Shown in pieces: positions 1 through 9,470 of a DNA stretch of 64,000 bases (positions are counted from its first letter, which is position 1; each line of letters begins with the position of its first letter). The stretch lies in NCBI GenBank assembly GCA_964454335.1, contig CAYVVT010000004.1, forward strand, positions 228,448 through 292,447. Direction: 5' to 3'. Position numbers and translations under genes: made by a program. The notes beneath the pieces were generated by a model that worked only from the letters and a program-made list of their open reading frames with translations, was not told the DNA's origin and did not search any database. The DNA is from CAYVVT01 sp964454335 (lineage in GTDB: Bacteria > Fidelibacterota > UBA8477 > JABMPR01).

Positions 1-971
1 AAGCTGATATCGGCACGCGTCCCGGCCATGGGGCTTATACCCAGACCAACAGCGATCAATGAGGGTATGTCAGCGCGATACATCTTCTCGTCGGGAAACA
101 TGGGGTCCGGATTGCCATCATCGTCACTGAGAACCGCACCTGTTTCATCGACAGTCGTTTCGTTGGTCATCTCAAGTTCAGCTTTGAGCTCATAGCGAAA
201 ACCAATATTGAGCTTCTCTGACAGGTTTAGTCCCAGTCCGATTACGGGTACAATGGTACTGCCGTTGCGAGCAGCATCGACTTCGATACGGGGAATGATA
301 CTTCCATCCTCGTTGATGACACCATTTTCTGCGATCCAGGTAACATCATCCAGGTGCCCTTCGTAGGTATTGGCGGCATATAGATATCTCGCACCTGCAG
401 CAACTGAAATGAGATCGTTTATGGCGTAAGAGAAATTGGCTATTCCACCATAGTAAATGGATGAGCCCTCGAAAGCTGCATCTATGGTATAGCCTGTGAC
501 TGTGCCGTAGGGGGCGAATGCTGCATTGATATTGGAAGCCGCCAGCCCGACAACTTTTGCCACCAGATAATCAAAGGAAGGCAAACCCTGGGGGAAATCC
601 GCGCTACCTCCACCTCCGGCGGGGATAAAACCGGCGGAAATAGCCATTTTGCCCGATTTCAATACGAAATAGAGGTTGGGAAATACCGGAGCAAATGTGG
701 TTCCCTCAAAGGTGTTTTCATTATAGGCTGGAAACTGTGTTTCAATCGTTCTTGTCTGCCAGATGGTCTGGTTACTCACATACAGGTGCATTCCGTCGCT
801 CAATGCCGTCAGGCCTGCGGGATTGAAGTAGGTAGCATCAACATCCATGGTAGAATTACGGTTCATCATGCGGAAGTAATCAGCACTCTGGTTCGTATTC
901 TGTACAATACCGCCAGCAAACACCTGTGAAAGAAATAACAGGGATACGATAACCAATATTCCCTTCTTCAT
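1..971 (-). CDS. FadL/OmpP1-like outer membrane protein (3' end cut by window)
   Basis: Outer-membrane beta-barrel of the FadL/OmpP1 hydrophobic-compound transporter family, truncated at the window edge after about 323 codons. The ATG at 971 opens a signal peptide (MKKGILVIVSLLFLSQVFA) and no stop follows. Family features are the early 'ATYFNPAGL' motif, which corresponds to the NPAG signature of FadL proteins, a glycine-rich 'PAGGGGSADFP' stretch, and a later 'GISPMAGTRADIS' segment. The usual length is 400-500 residues, so roughly a quarter is missing. It lies downstream of a strong terminator hairpin, so it is probably its own transcription unit. The substrate cannot be told from sequence. 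Confidence 0.85.
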   Translation of the reverse strand, partial: MKKGILVIVSLLFLSQVFAGGIVQNTNQSADYFRMMNRNSTMDVDATYFNPAGLTALSDGMHLYVSNQTIWQTRTIETQFPAYNENTFEGTTFAPVFPNLYFVLKSGKMAISAGFIPAGGGGSADFPQGLPSFDYLVAKVVGLAASNINAAFAPYGTVTGYTIDAAFEGSSIYYGGIANFSYAINDLISVAAGARYLYAANTYEGHLDDVTWIAENGVINEDGSIIPRIEVDAARNGSTIVPVIGLGLNLSEKLNIGFRYELKAELEMTNETTVDETGAVLSDDDGNPDPMFPDEKMYRADIPSLIAVGLGISPMAGTRADIS

Positions 972-1003
972 GTTTCTCTCCTCGGACTTTGGTTTAATAA
1001 ACA

Positions 1004-1031
1004 CAGAAAGGCAGGTGGCCCTGCCTTTCTG
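1004..1031 (-). terminator. Hairpin terminator after the 1054-1665 lipoprotein gene
   Basis: A 12-bp perfect stem (1004-1015 pairs with 1020-1031) with a TGGC loop. On the minus strand it is followed by a T-rich tail (TGTGTTTATT). It sits between the lipoprotein stop and the porin start and probably ends the upstream minus-strand transcript. Confidence 0.75.
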
Positions 1032-1053
1032 CAAATTGGATTCGCTGAAATGC

Positions 1054-1665
1054 CTACTCCGTTTTGGTCAGACTCAAGGTGGTGTGTGATTCATCAACGA
1101 CCAGCACTTCAATTGGAACAACTACTGTTCCCATGGGAACCATCAGGATCGTGCTTGTTGCAGTGCCCGGGTAGGTCAGGGCAAGTCCTGTCGGGGCGTC
1201 CTGATCGCCAGCTGTGATCGTAAGGGCTCCACCGATCGTGCGCAAACCACCCACTAGCTGAATGACACTCCAGTCATCCTCTAAATCAACATCGCCTGCA
1301 TCCTCAAAACCAGGTATGAGAACTGGATCGGCTCCGAGTGTATCATTCGGCGCCAACAGTGTTCCTGCGATCTCATAGGTAAGGCCATCATCACTGACCT
1401 CAACGGTTGCATTCACGCCCAGAGCATTAAAAACAGCCCAACCGACCGTGGTGTCGACGATCACATAACCGGGTACGTAACCAAAGGCAGCCATTCCGGA
1501 GGAATCATCCTCGTGAACCAGGAATCGGGTTGTCTGGGACATATCCGTGAGCTCCCAGGTTCCAGCCAGGGCATGACTATCATCATCATCGTCACTTTCG
1601 CAACCAAACAGGAACAGCCCTGTAATCACCAGGATAAAAGGGGTTAAGCGTAACAATAGTTTCAT
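1054..1665 (-). CDS. Lipocalin-like lipoprotein, function unknown
   Basis: Predicted 203-residue lipoprotein. The N-terminal signal ends in a lipobox (LFLFGC, Cys22), followed by an acidic linker of consecutive Asp residues (25-29) that would spread the mature domain from the membrane. The next segment, 'LAGTWELTDMSQ', resembles the opening strand of lipocalin-like domains common in FCB lipoproteins, and the remainder is beta-rich with Thr and Val. No catalytic motif is visible. It lies between a hairpin terminator and another small lipoprotein gene. The lipocalin assignment is inference from the first strand only. Confidence 0.6.
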   Translation of the reverse strand: MKLLLRLTPFILVITGLFLFGCESDDDDDSHALAGTWELTDMSQTTRFLVHEDDSSGMAAFGYVPGYVIVDTTVGWAVFNALGVNATVEVSDDGLTYEIAGTLLAPNDTLGADPVLIPGFEDAGDVDLEDDWSVIQLVGGLRTIGGALTITAGDQDAPTGLALTYPGTATSTILMVPMGTVVVPIEVLVVDESHTTLSLTKTE

Positions 1666-1797
1666 GTGTTTTTCTCCTTATCGCAATGGATTTGATCCAT
1701 ACCCCGTCGGGGGGATCATTTTAATTCTCAACTCTCAGTTGAAGTTGCTGAAAATAGCCCCTCGTGATAATCGAAGCAATCAAAAGTCTGAATGCTT

Positions 1798-2253
1798 CTA
1801 ATTGAAGTCCACGGTCCAGTTTTTTGTCGAAATTTCACCTTCCCGGATGAGCATCGAACCCTGAATCGGCTCTGAAAGCGGTATGATGGGAAGCTCCGGT
1901 TGTTCCAGATAATAGTCCAAATTGGCCACAAACAGTCCGGGATCCACAAGCAATCCTACCACTACTCCGATATAGGATCCAGGAGGAAGTTGAACGAAGA
2001 AGTCGCTGGTTTGATGAATTGGGTTTGTATAGCTGAGCAAGTAATTACCGATATTGTCCTCATCATACATGACTCCCGGAGAGAGGATCACCAGCGCTGC
2101 TGCCTTGAGGGAATCAGGCCATGATCCAGTGAAGCTCAGTTCACCCTCAAGGCCTGATACGGGTTTGAGGCTGTCCGGTGATTCACAGCTCATCATTACC
2201 ACAGCCATGGTGATCAGTGCTATCCATTTTGTGCGATATACCATCACGCTCAA
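1798..2253 (-). CDS. Small lipoprotein coupled to the TonB receptor gene
   Basis: 151-residue predicted lipoprotein with a hydrophobic signal and a lipobox ending VMMSC (about residue 23). The mature part contains a 'GELSFTGSWPDSL' strand and a 'LPPGSYIGVVVGLL' segment, typical of a small Ig/prealbumin-like beta sandwich; no family was recognised. The start is probably the TTG at 2253, which overlaps the TGA of the upstream TonB receptor gene as TTGA; GTG at 2247 and ATG at 2244 are in-frame alternatives. The overlap implies translational coupling, so it is likely an accessory surface lipoprotein of the receptor (inference). Confidence 0.65.
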   Translation of the reverse strand: MSVMVYRTKWIALITMAVVMMSCESPDSLKPVSGLEGELSFTGSWPDSLKAAALVILSPGVMYDEDNIGNYLLSYTNPIHQTSDFFVQLPPGSYIGVVVGLLVDPGLFVANLDYYLEQPELPIIPLSEPIQGSMLIREGEISTKNWTVDFN

Positions 2254-4454
2254 AATCTCCTTCGCAGGGTGATGGTGGTGAGGCGTTCTTCGGTCATATT
2301 TCGTTCCAGCTGAGTATAGTAGTACTGGAACAGGTTGTTGACCCTAAGCAGGAGTTCCCAGTTGTCCCTTTGATAGCCGATCCCCAGGTTCCAGACATGA
2401 ACGGGAACACGTTTATCCTGGCCTGTCAGCAGATTCTCCTGATACAACTCCACGGATTCGATACGACTGGAATAGCGGTATTCAGCCGTTATGTCCCAAT
2501 CGGCCAGATGAAACCCTGCCGCAGAAACCCAATGATGTCGATAGCGATAGGAAAGCGTATCGATGCTGTTCCCGGCCGCATCCACTTCAAGGGGATCGAG
2601 CCAGGTGAAAGCTGATTTAAGGGTAAACAGATTTTTCATGAGGCTTGCACCCAGTCCGATATCCGCACCCCGGATCCGTGCATCAGCAATGTTCTCAAAA
2701 TGGATGATACCCAGGCTGTCAGGGGTTGGCTCGATGAGGTTGCTGAAGTCATTGAGGAAAAGGGCGGCATCGAATTTCAAACCATCCAACCGGCCTGTTC
2801 CGCCGGTCATCACGCTGAATCCCAATTCCCGGGCGTCGCTGTGTTCAGACACCAGCGTGGGATTGGGTTCAACACGGAAGATGCTTCGCTGGGTGCTGGT
2901 GAACATCTCTGCCACCGTAGGTACACGAAATCCCTTACCTGACGAGGCTCGTAGAGCCACCCAGGGCAAAGGATTCCAGTTCAGGGCTGCCTGCGGAGTA
3001 AACATCTGGTCCCTGGATTCCCCATCGACCTGATATGCCTCCCATCTTCCACCAAGCGACAGGGTAAAGGCCCGCCACTTCTGCTGGGCAAGCGCGTATC
3101 CAGCCAGTGAATGACTGTTGTGTTTTCCGAACATCTGCCCATCAATACCATTATAGACAACCGTCAGACCAGTAATTGAAGTGAGACGTCCAGACCATGT
3201 GGTATTCAGTTGTGATTCCGCAAAATACCGGTCCTCTCTGGAGAACTCAGGATCTACACCATAAGTGTCCCAATTGTTCCAGTAACCTCCAGCTCTGAGT
3301 TTCAGCACCATATCATCACTGTAGATACGATTGTAAAATCCGTTTACCGTGGTTCGGTGCCCGACAGTGTGGTCATTCTCTTCGCCGGGAGTCGATTCGA
3401 AGGGTTCGGCGGGACTTTTCCATTCAGAGATCACACCCCCATCGTCACTGATGATGTTCACAAAGACCGCCGCACTGTGGGCGGTACCGAAATTGAATTT
3501 GATCTTGCCGGTCAGATTGAGAACCTGGTCCCAGTTCAGCCGCATGAATCCATCACTGTAACGCTGCTGTAATCTCAGCCAGGCGCCATGGCGGCCGATT
3601 GGCCGGGAGTGTGTTGCCTCCAGGTCGTAGACCAGGCCTGGTCTGTCACGCCATCGCCAGCTTTCATATCTTGACTGGCTGTATGCACCCAGACGTGTCC
3701 TGATCCTGGTTTCAGGCGTTGCTGGTGGGTTACGGGTGATGACATTGACAATACCACCCATAGCGCTTGAACCATACATGGCTGACCCGCCTGATTTTAC
3801 GATCTCGACATGATCCACCTCTGAGGTCGGCACATTATCCCAACCGATGTTGCCAGCCGCGGCGCCCATGAGAGGCACTCCGTCTATGAGCATCAATGAT
3901 CGGCTCCCGGCACCGATGGCATAGCCAGAGGCTCCGCGAATATTGAGCTGGCCGTTCATTGAAACCACCCCGGCCTCGTAACTCAGTACCTCGAGCAGGT
4001 TGGCAACACCTTTTTCAGAGATGTCCCGGGGACCCATGGCCACCACAGTAAATGGTGATTCCATGATATCCTGTTCCTTGCGGGAAGATGTGACCACGAC
4101 TTGGGGCGACTGCAGGACACTCTCCTGCAGCCGAACCGATAACTCAACAGGCAGGTCGGCAGGAACAGACAGGTCCTGTTCGATAAGCTTCTCATAGCCC
4201 ATCATGGTGAATACCAGGTTGTATATCCCGGGGGCAAGATCGGTGATGTAGTATCTTCCAGCAGTATCACTGCTGGTACCCTGAAAGGTGTGCTGGACCA
4301 TGATATTCACCCCGGGTAGGGCCATACCATACTCATCCGTCACCTCGCCGGTGATGCTGCCAGTATCCTGGGCCTGTAAGGCAGCAAGAAACAGGTAGAT
4401 AAGGATGAGGACCTTGTGCGTCCTATGTCTGAGAGTTGATTCCAGGTTCTGCAG
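2250..4454 (-). CDS. TonB-dependent receptor with N-terminal carboxypeptidase-like domain, probable CTG start
   Basis: Outer-membrane TonB-dependent receptor, about 734 residues from the proposed start. The order is a signal peptide, a CarboxypepD_reg-like domain ('DTAGRYYITDLAPGIYNL'), a plug domain ('LNIRGASGYAIGAGSRSLMLIDG', 'GGSAMYGSSAMGGIVNVIT'), and a 22-strand barrel ending in a terminal Phe (LRRRF). The first GTG in frame (4343) would delete the signal peptide. Upstream in the same frame lies a positively charged, hydrophobic segment (RTHKVLILIYLFLAALQAQ) that has no ATG, GTG or TTG. A CTG at 4454 sits 4 nt after GAGGTG and is the best start. The substrate is unknown; a metal chelate or cobalamin-like compound is possible. 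Confidence 0.85.
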   Translation of the reverse strand: MQNLESTLRHRTHKVLILIYLFLAALQAQDTGSITGEVTDEYGMALPGVNIMVQHTFQGTSSDTAGRYYITDLAPGIYNLVFTMMGYEKLIEQDLSVPADLPVELSVRLQESVLQSPQVVVTSSRKEQDIMESPFTVVAMGPRDISEKGVANLLEVLSYEAGVVSMNGQLNIRGASGYAIGAGSRSLMLIDGVPLMGAAAGNIGWDNVPTSEVDHVEIVKSGGSAMYGSSAMGGIVNVITRNPPATPETRIRTRLGAYSQSRYESWRWRDRPGLVYDLEATHSRPIGRHGAWLRLQQRYSDGFMRLNWDQVLNLTGKIKFNFGTAHSAAVFVNIISDDGGVISEWKSPAEPFESTPGEENDHTVGHRTTVNGFYNRIYSDDMVLKLRAGGYWNNWDTYGVDPEFSREDRYFAESQLNTTWSGRLTSITGLTVVYNGIDGQMFGKHNSHSLAGYALAQQKWRAFTLSLGGRWEAYQVDGESRDQMFTPQAALNWNPLPWVALRASSGKGFRVPTVAEMFTSTQRSIFRVEPNPTLVSEHSDARELGFSVMTGGTGRLDGLKFDAALFLNDFSNLIEPTPDSLGIIHFENIADARIRGADIGLGASLMKNLFTLKSAFTWLDPLEVDAAGNSIDTLSYRYRHHWVSAAGFHLADWDITAEYRYSSRIESVELYQENLLTGQDKRVPVHVWNLGIGYQRDNWELLLRVNNLFQYYYTQLERNMTEERLTTITLRRRF

Positions 4455-4458
4455 GTTT

Positions 4459-4464
4459 CACCTC
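4459..4464 (-). promoter_or_regulatory. Shine-Dalgarno GAGGTG supporting CTG start of the TonB receptor
   Basis: GAGGTG on the minus strand, four bases (AAAC) before the CTG at 4454. The stop TGA of the same frame is at 4460-4458, inside this element, so nothing further upstream can encode the receptor. A GTG inside the element opens a different frame that stops after 12 codons. Confidence 0.55.
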
Positions 4465-4683
4465 AGTTTGTCTAAGCCCCCACTTTTTGAGAATTTCCAG
4501 GAATTTAGGGTCAGCCTGGTATCAGACAATACTGGAATGGAGCATGTCTTCCGCCAACCGCTCCGACAGATCTCATCTGCTGTAATGGATAGTTACTTTC
4601 CGGGAGAGTGGGGAATGGTATCAGGCAGATCCGCAGGTCCGCACATTATTTCGGTAAATCCAAGAAGGGGATCAGAAGAACGA

Positions 4684-5580
4684 TCAATAGGAAGACTGTC
4701 TTTTATTCAAATAAGCCAGCAACGCTATATCCAGGCTTTGCTCTGTGGTCAGGGGCAAATAATCGATAAGCTGTTCCCGACAACGGGCTCCCAGCCTGGC
4801 CCGAAACTGATCTACAGCTTCTCGATAGGCCTTCTGGATATGCCATGGTTCGGTAGCCAGCATTTCGCCCGTTTCCATGTCCTGGAATTTACCCTGAGCA
4901 CCAAAGGCAAAATCTACTTCCCGGGGATCCAGAATGTGGAATACCAGCACCTCGTGGCGATCGTGTCGAAAATGTTTCAGGCCATGTAGCAGGGATTCCA
5001 CATCATCCAGCAGGTCGGAGATAAGAATGACCAATCCACGCCTGTGGATACGTTCCGCCAGCCGATGCAGACTGTTCCCGATGGCCGTATCGGTACCAGG
5101 TTCCAGGTTCTCCAGCACACGTAGCAAATTATTGAGCATGCTGGGTCGGGATGAGGGCCGCAGATGGGTGTGTATGTCTTCGCTGAATAATGTCAGCCCC
5201 ACCGCATCCTGTTGACGAAGCAATAAATAGCCAAGTGCGGCGGCAAGATAGGAGCCATATTGAAGCTTGCTGATCTCGCCGGAACCGTAATCCATGGATC
5301 TGCTGGTATCCAGCATGATATGGGCTTTCAGGTTGGTCTCTTCTTCGAATTGCTTGATATAGAAGCGGTCTGTCTTTCCATAGAGACGCCAGTCCAGGTA
5401 TCGCAGGTCATCACCGGGACCATAGGCGCGATGTTCTGCGAATTCCACCGAGAAACCGTGATAGGGGCTCTTATGTAGTCCGACGATGAATCCTTCCACC
5501 ACCAGTCTTGCACGCAACTGCATGTTTGACAGGGTCGCGATGGTCTGTGGATTCAGATATTTTCTTTTATCGATCTGCAT
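4684..5580 (-). CDS. DUF58 protein, VWA-like MoxR partner
   Basis: 298-residue cytosolic or membrane-associated DUF58 protein. These are usually encoded beside MoxR AAA+ ATPases and are thought to act with them in assembling or maturing envelope or secreted complexes. The DUF58 signature 'YGPGDDLRYLDWRLYGKTD' spans residues 53-71. A VWA-like metal site DTSRS lies at 91-95, and 'LVILISDLLDD' gives a further core strand. The start ATG is at 5580, 18 nt after the upstream peptidase gene, so they share a transcript. The typical BatA-BatD genes that often follow are absent; the next gene is a TonB receptor. Confidence 0.88.
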   Translation of the reverse strand: MQIDKRKYLNPQTIATLSNMQLRARLVVEGFIVGLHKSPYHGFSVEFAEHRAYGPGDDLRYLDWRLYGKTDRFYIKQFEEETNLKAHIMLDTSRSMDYGSGEISKLQYGSYLAAALGYLLLRQQDAVGLTLFSEDIHTHLRPSSRPSMLNNLLRVLENLEPGTDTAIGNSLHRLAERIHRRGLVILISDLLDDVESLLHGLKHFRHDRHEVLVFHILDPREVDFAFGAQGKFQDMETGEMLATEPWHIQKAYREAVDQFRARLGARCREQLIDYLPLTTEQSLDIALLAYLNKRQSSY

Positions 5581-5598
5581 GATACGGAATCCCCAGGA

Positions 5599-8481
5599 TC
5601 AGAACGGATTCACCAATGACAGTCTGAAATAACTTTGATTCCCAAGGTCAATGTCCGGGTAGTCTTGAGATACATTTCTCCAGAACTCGTCATCTCCACC
5701 GATACCGAAGGCCATCATGACCAGGGGCAGCTTTTCGGCGGTAACGCTGAACTTGATCTCAGCCCCGAAAGTATTGATGCTCAGGTCATTCTGCGGTAGA
5801 TACCCAAGATCGCTGAAGAGCGCGGCGCTCAGGCCTTCGATACCAACCCCCAGAATGTTCACCGGTAATTTCTCAATGAGGGGACATCGCAGTTCCACAG
5901 TGTTCAATAGGATCTCGTTTGCCGGAAAGAAACCCGTTTGTCCACGGAGGCTGTAGGTTTCCGGTAGATCTATGATCCCCGAGGTCCCCATCCTCAGGAG
6001 CGTGCCGGGTGAAAGATATAGCGGTGCCTCTTCTGTGAAGCCGAGGGAGTCCTGCGGCAGGATCTCGCCTGCCTGTCGGTCCCATTTGAGCCGGGCATAG
6101 ATCACCAGAGGTGTTTTGGGGATCTTCTGGTTCACAAATGCGTCCATCCAGATCTGGGAGAAATCCGTTTCACCCCAGAGCCCTGGAAGTGTTTTTTCGT
6201 AATGAGTCAGGAAACCAAATCCATTCCCGGGCAGGTAAATCTGCTGTTTGTGTGGACGTTGGTACTTGACTGCATAGGTAAATCCGAGATTGGATTCCTT
6301 GTGGCTCACCTGGTCTTCTTTTGGAATTGCCTGCCAGTTCTCACCCTGGACGAGCAAGGTCCTGTTGGTTAGTCTGAAATGCGCCTGGACAATATGATTG
6401 GTTGTGAAACCGTTCCGCCCGGTGAGCGGCAGGGCGGCGACCAGTCCACCTCCATCCAGGGCCTCGATGGTCTGGCCCTCATGAAAGTTCCGCAAGTTGA
6501 AGTTGAAGTTCTTGGCAGCGTAGACCTGCAGCAGGGGTAGATAATTCAGGTTCAGGTAGCTCACAAAACCGCCCAGCAACTCTCCCTGCCAGGACATGAC
6601 GCCACCACCCTGAAGCATATGTTTACCCAATGCGTCGTTCAGAGCAGCCATTGCGAAAGGTCCTGCGACATCCGGGAGTACCAGCCAGACCAGAGGTCGC
6701 ACGCTGGGCAGGGGCCGGTATGGATGCGTCTCATAAGCACTGATATCCATATCGTAATCGATTGGCGGGATCGGCACATCCGGCAGTTTGGTACGCCAGG
6801 CCGTGTAACGATCCCGGATATTCAATGGAAAGCTTTCTGCCACACGCAGGGGATCGATCTGGACGATCCGGACACTGTCTACATCCGGGAGGCTGGTTGC
6901 CAGGATGCGGTCCGAGTTCGGGATGCGCTGCAGACTGTAGACACCCTGCGCAACATCGGTCATGGCAATAGGTTGACCGCCATCAAGACCAATACGATAC
7001 AGGTTCGGGGTCGAATTGCGAAAAGAAGTGAACACGATACTCTGCCCGTCTCCCGTCCACACCGGCAGAAGGTCCTCTTCCACGTCCCGGGTCAGTTTCC
7101 TGTAATCGTTACCCTCAATATCCATGACGGCGATATCAACAGCCCCGTCGATGTCCTGAATCATGAATGCGATGTTCCGGCCATCCGGTGAAACTATCGG
7201 TCGCTGGATCTGAATATCACCTGTGAAATCGGACAGCTGCTCGATCTCTCCAGACAGGCGGTCCCAGTGGTAGATCTGGGTCGTTTCGCCTGTTGGATGG
7301 GCCACGAAGATCAGGCCAAGTCCATCCGGGGTGAATTCCGGATGTAATGCGCGCATATCGCTTGTCAGCCAGGACTTCTTGCCAGTTTCGAGATCCACGA
7401 GCCGGATATCGTTGATCAGTGAGCCATGGCTCCCCCGGTGGTATTGCGCCACAGCGATCTGTTCATTGTCCGGGGACCACGTGGGAATTCCCCGGAAGGA
7501 CCCGTGGTGGACCTCCTTCACTGTGCGGTTCGTATCCAGCGTGACCGTATAGAGCCCGCGATCATACATGGAATGGTCCCTGCGTCCTACGATCGCCACC
7601 AGACTTGAGTCTGACGAAATGCTCAATGAGCTGACCTGATGAAAACCATCGACCGGATATGCTTCACCCAGTTCCTCAACACTCTCCTTCTGGGCCAGAT
7701 AAGCATAGTAGTAGGCGTTCATGACCCGGCGCCATTCTTCGTAGAATTGGTTTTCTGTCTGCCCGGTGGCTTCTTCAAATGCGTCTTCAAAATTATACCA
7801 GATGGGCCATTTCTTGTCTTTCTCGTTCAGGTAGAGCCGGTGGTTTGAAATGTTAACCAGTGTGGAATCTCCATATTTCCAGGCCAGGTATTTCACCATG
7901 GCATAACCGTCGTCATGCGGGTCCAGCTGATCCATGGTGTTTCGATAGGTGTGGATCTTCATGCGTGAGTCACTGCGGCCCACTCGCCATTCTTCGGTCA
8001 TGTACTCGGCCATTCCCTCCAGCCACCAGACAGGGACGGTGACAAGGCTGAAGATCCCTGTCCAGGTCTTATGTGCATGGAACTGAGCTATGTGCTGGAA
8101 TTCGTGGGTCACTACCAGGCGCAGCCATTTCTCCGAGCCACCGTGAATCCCGGCGACATCGTTCTGACTCACCCAGATGAAGATCTGATCAGAGGGCACA
8201 GCGAAACCGTTCTGGATCTCATCTTCCGCCGAGAACACGATATCAGTCTTGCCCCAGTCCTCCAGTTCCAACTGATCCATGACAGGCTGATAGATCTGTT
8301 CGGCCACACGGGCACCCCGCTGTGCAAAATCCTCGATCCCCTGGTGATAGTGGATATTGAAATGTTCCGTTTCCATAGTGAACCAGTCCAGTTCAGGATG
8401 TGTGCGGTTGTTCATGAACCACATGCTCTGTCCTGAAACAATGTTCAGGACCAGGAGCAGAACTGAAAGCGATCTGATCAA
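5599..8481 (-). CDS. Secreted gluzincin peptidase with TolB-like propeller and C-terminal barrel-like domain
   Basis: 960-residue secreted or surface protein. After a signal peptide comes a peptidase-MA-like gluzincin domain with zinc motif HEFQH at 126-130 and the downstream third ligand in WWLEGMAEY (about 152-160). The middle (about 285-590) holds TolB/DPP-like beta-propeller blades ('PTWSPDNEQIAVA', 'PIVSPDGRNIAFM', 'PVWTGDGQSIVFTS'). The last 300 residues look like an outer-membrane barrel ('SLRGQTGFFPANEILLNTVE') ending in NPF. The start is the TTG at 8481 with GAGGT six bases upstream. It lies between moxR and DUF58, so it may be a client of that pair (inference). Confidence 0.8.
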   Translation of the reverse strand: MIRSLSVLLLVLNIVSGQSMWFMNNRTHPELDWFTMETEHFNIHYHQGIEDFAQRGARVAEQIYQPVMDQLELEDWGKTDIVFSAEDEIQNGFAVPSDQIFIWVSQNDVAGIHGGSEKWLRLVVTHEFQHIAQFHAHKTWTGIFSLVTVPVWWLEGMAEYMTEEWRVGRSDSRMKIHTYRNTMDQLDPHDDGYAMVKYLAWKYGDSTLVNISNHRLYLNEKDKKWPIWYNFEDAFEEATGQTENQFYEEWRRVMNAYYYAYLAQKESVEELGEAYPVDGFHQVSSLSISSDSSLVAIVGRRDHSMYDRGLYTVTLDTNRTVKEVHHGSFRGIPTWSPDNEQIAVAQYHRGSHGSLINDIRLVDLETGKKSWLTSDMRALHPEFTPDGLGLIFVAHPTGETTQIYHWDRLSGEIEQLSDFTGDIQIQRPIVSPDGRNIAFMIQDIDGAVDIAVMDIEGNDYRKLTRDVEEDLLPVWTGDGQSIVFTSFRNSTPNLYRIGLDGGQPIAMTDVAQGVYSLQRIPNSDRILATSLPDVDSVRIVQIDPLRVAESFPLNIRDRYTAWRTKLPDVPIPPIDYDMDISAYETHPYRPLPSVRPLVWLVLPDVAGPFAMAALNDALGKHMLQGGGVMSWQGELLGGFVSYLNLNYLPLLQVYAAKNFNFNLRNFHEGQTIEALDGGGLVAALPLTGRNGFTTNHIVQAHFRLTNRTLLVQGENWQAIPKEDQVSHKESNLGFTYAVKYQRPHKQQIYLPGNGFGFLTHYEKTLPGLWGETDFSQIWMDAFVNQKIPKTPLVIYARLKWDRQAGEILPQDSLGFTEEAPLYLSPGTLLRMGTSGIIDLPETYSLRGQTGFFPANEILLNTVELRCPLIEKLPVNILGVGIEGLSAALFSDLGYLPQNDLSINTFGAEIKFSVTAEKLPLVMMAFGIGGDDEFWRNVSQDYPDIDLGNQSYFRLSLVNPF

Positions 8482-8489
8482 GATGACCT

Positions 8490-9470
8490 CTAGAGCAATT
8501 TGTTGATTATATCATCAACGCTGACACCATCCGCTTCGGCGTTGAAGTTGGTCAGGACCCTGTGACGCAAGACCGGTGGGGCGATCTTCCTGACATCCTC
8601 GATGGATGGCGTGGGTTCACCATTCAATGCCGCCAGGGTTTTGGCTCCCAAGATCAGGTACTGTGAAGCTCTGGGGCCGGCTCCCCAGCCAACCCAGTTG
8701 TTAATGAAATCTGGGGTGTCCGGGTTTCCCGGACGTGTCTGACCGACCAGGCTCACTGCGTAGTTCACAACATTTTCAGCCACCGGAACACGTCTGATCA
8801 GGCCCTGATAGTCGATGATCTCCTCACGGCTGATGACCGTGCCAAGCTCAGTTTCACTGGCCGAGGTGGTCTGTCGGACGATTTCCCGCTCCTCCTCTGC
8901 AGATGGATAGTCCACCTTGAGATTCAGCATGAACCGGTCGAGCTGCGCTTCCGGGAGAGGATAGGTACCTTCCTGTTCAATTGGATTCTGGGTGGCCAGC
9001 ACAAAGAAGGGTTCTTCCAGGACGTAACTTTCCACACCGGCTGTGACCCTGTGCTCCTGCATGGCCTCCAGCAGGGCTGCCTGGGTTTTAGGTGGCGTGC
9101 GATTGATCTCATCGGCCAGGACGATGTTGGCAAAGATGGGTCCGCGGACAAAACGGAATTCCCGTTTGCCGGTGCTGTGGTCCTCTTCAATGATGTCAGT
9201 TCCGGTGATATCCGAGGGCATCAGGTCCGGGGTGAACTGGATTCTACTGAAGCTGAGGTCCAGTACTTCTGCCAGGCTTTTGATCAACAGAGTCTTCGCC
9301 AATCCGGGAACCCCGACCAGAAGAGCATGCCCCCGGGAGAGTAGTGCGATGAACAGTTGCTCTACGACTTCAGACTGCCCGATGATGGCTTTACCGATCT
9401 CGGTCCTGAGACGTGCATAGGCCTCTACCATCTGTTCAAGTTTTTGTGCTTCAGCAGGTTTATCGCTCAA
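8490..9470 (-). CDS. MoxR-family AAA+ ATPase
   Basis: 326-residue MoxR ATPase, a chaperone-like AAA+ protein that works with VWA/DUF58 proteins. Visible motifs are Walker A GVPGLAKT (53-60), Walker B IVLADEINR (about 116-124), sensor 1 ATQNPIEQ (159-166), an arginine-finger region 'EAQLDRF', and the C-terminal lid. The start is the TTG at 9470, preceded by AGGAGG at five bases. It is the first gene of a minus-strand operon that continues into the surface metallopeptidase, DUF58 and probably the TonB receptor. Confidence 0.93.
   Translation of the reverse strand: MSDKPAEAQKLEQMVEAYARLRTEIGKAIIGQSEVVEQLFIALLSRGHALLVGVPGLAKTLLIKSLAEVLDLSFSRIQFTPDLMPSDITGTDIIEEDHSTGKREFRFVRGPIFANIVLADEINRTPPKTQAALLEAMQEHRVTAGVESYVLEEPFFVLATQNPIEQEGTYPLPEAQLDRFMLNLKVDYPSAEEEREIVRQTTSASETELGTVISREEIIDYQGLIRRVPVAENVVNYAVSLVGQTRPGNPDTPDFINNWVGWGAGPRASQYLILGAKTLAALNGEPTPSIEDVRKIAPPVLRHRVLTNFNAEADGVSVDDIINKLL

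Noticed and set aside
1694..1716. GC-rich hairpin near 1700 as terminator of the 1798-2253 gene
   Set aside because: On the minus strand no T-run follows it, so it may only be a leader structure; not listed as a feature.
4455..4683. Riboswitch upstream of the TonB receptor
   Set aside because: No cobalamin, TPP or other box that I know is recognisable in this 229-base stretch on the minus strand.
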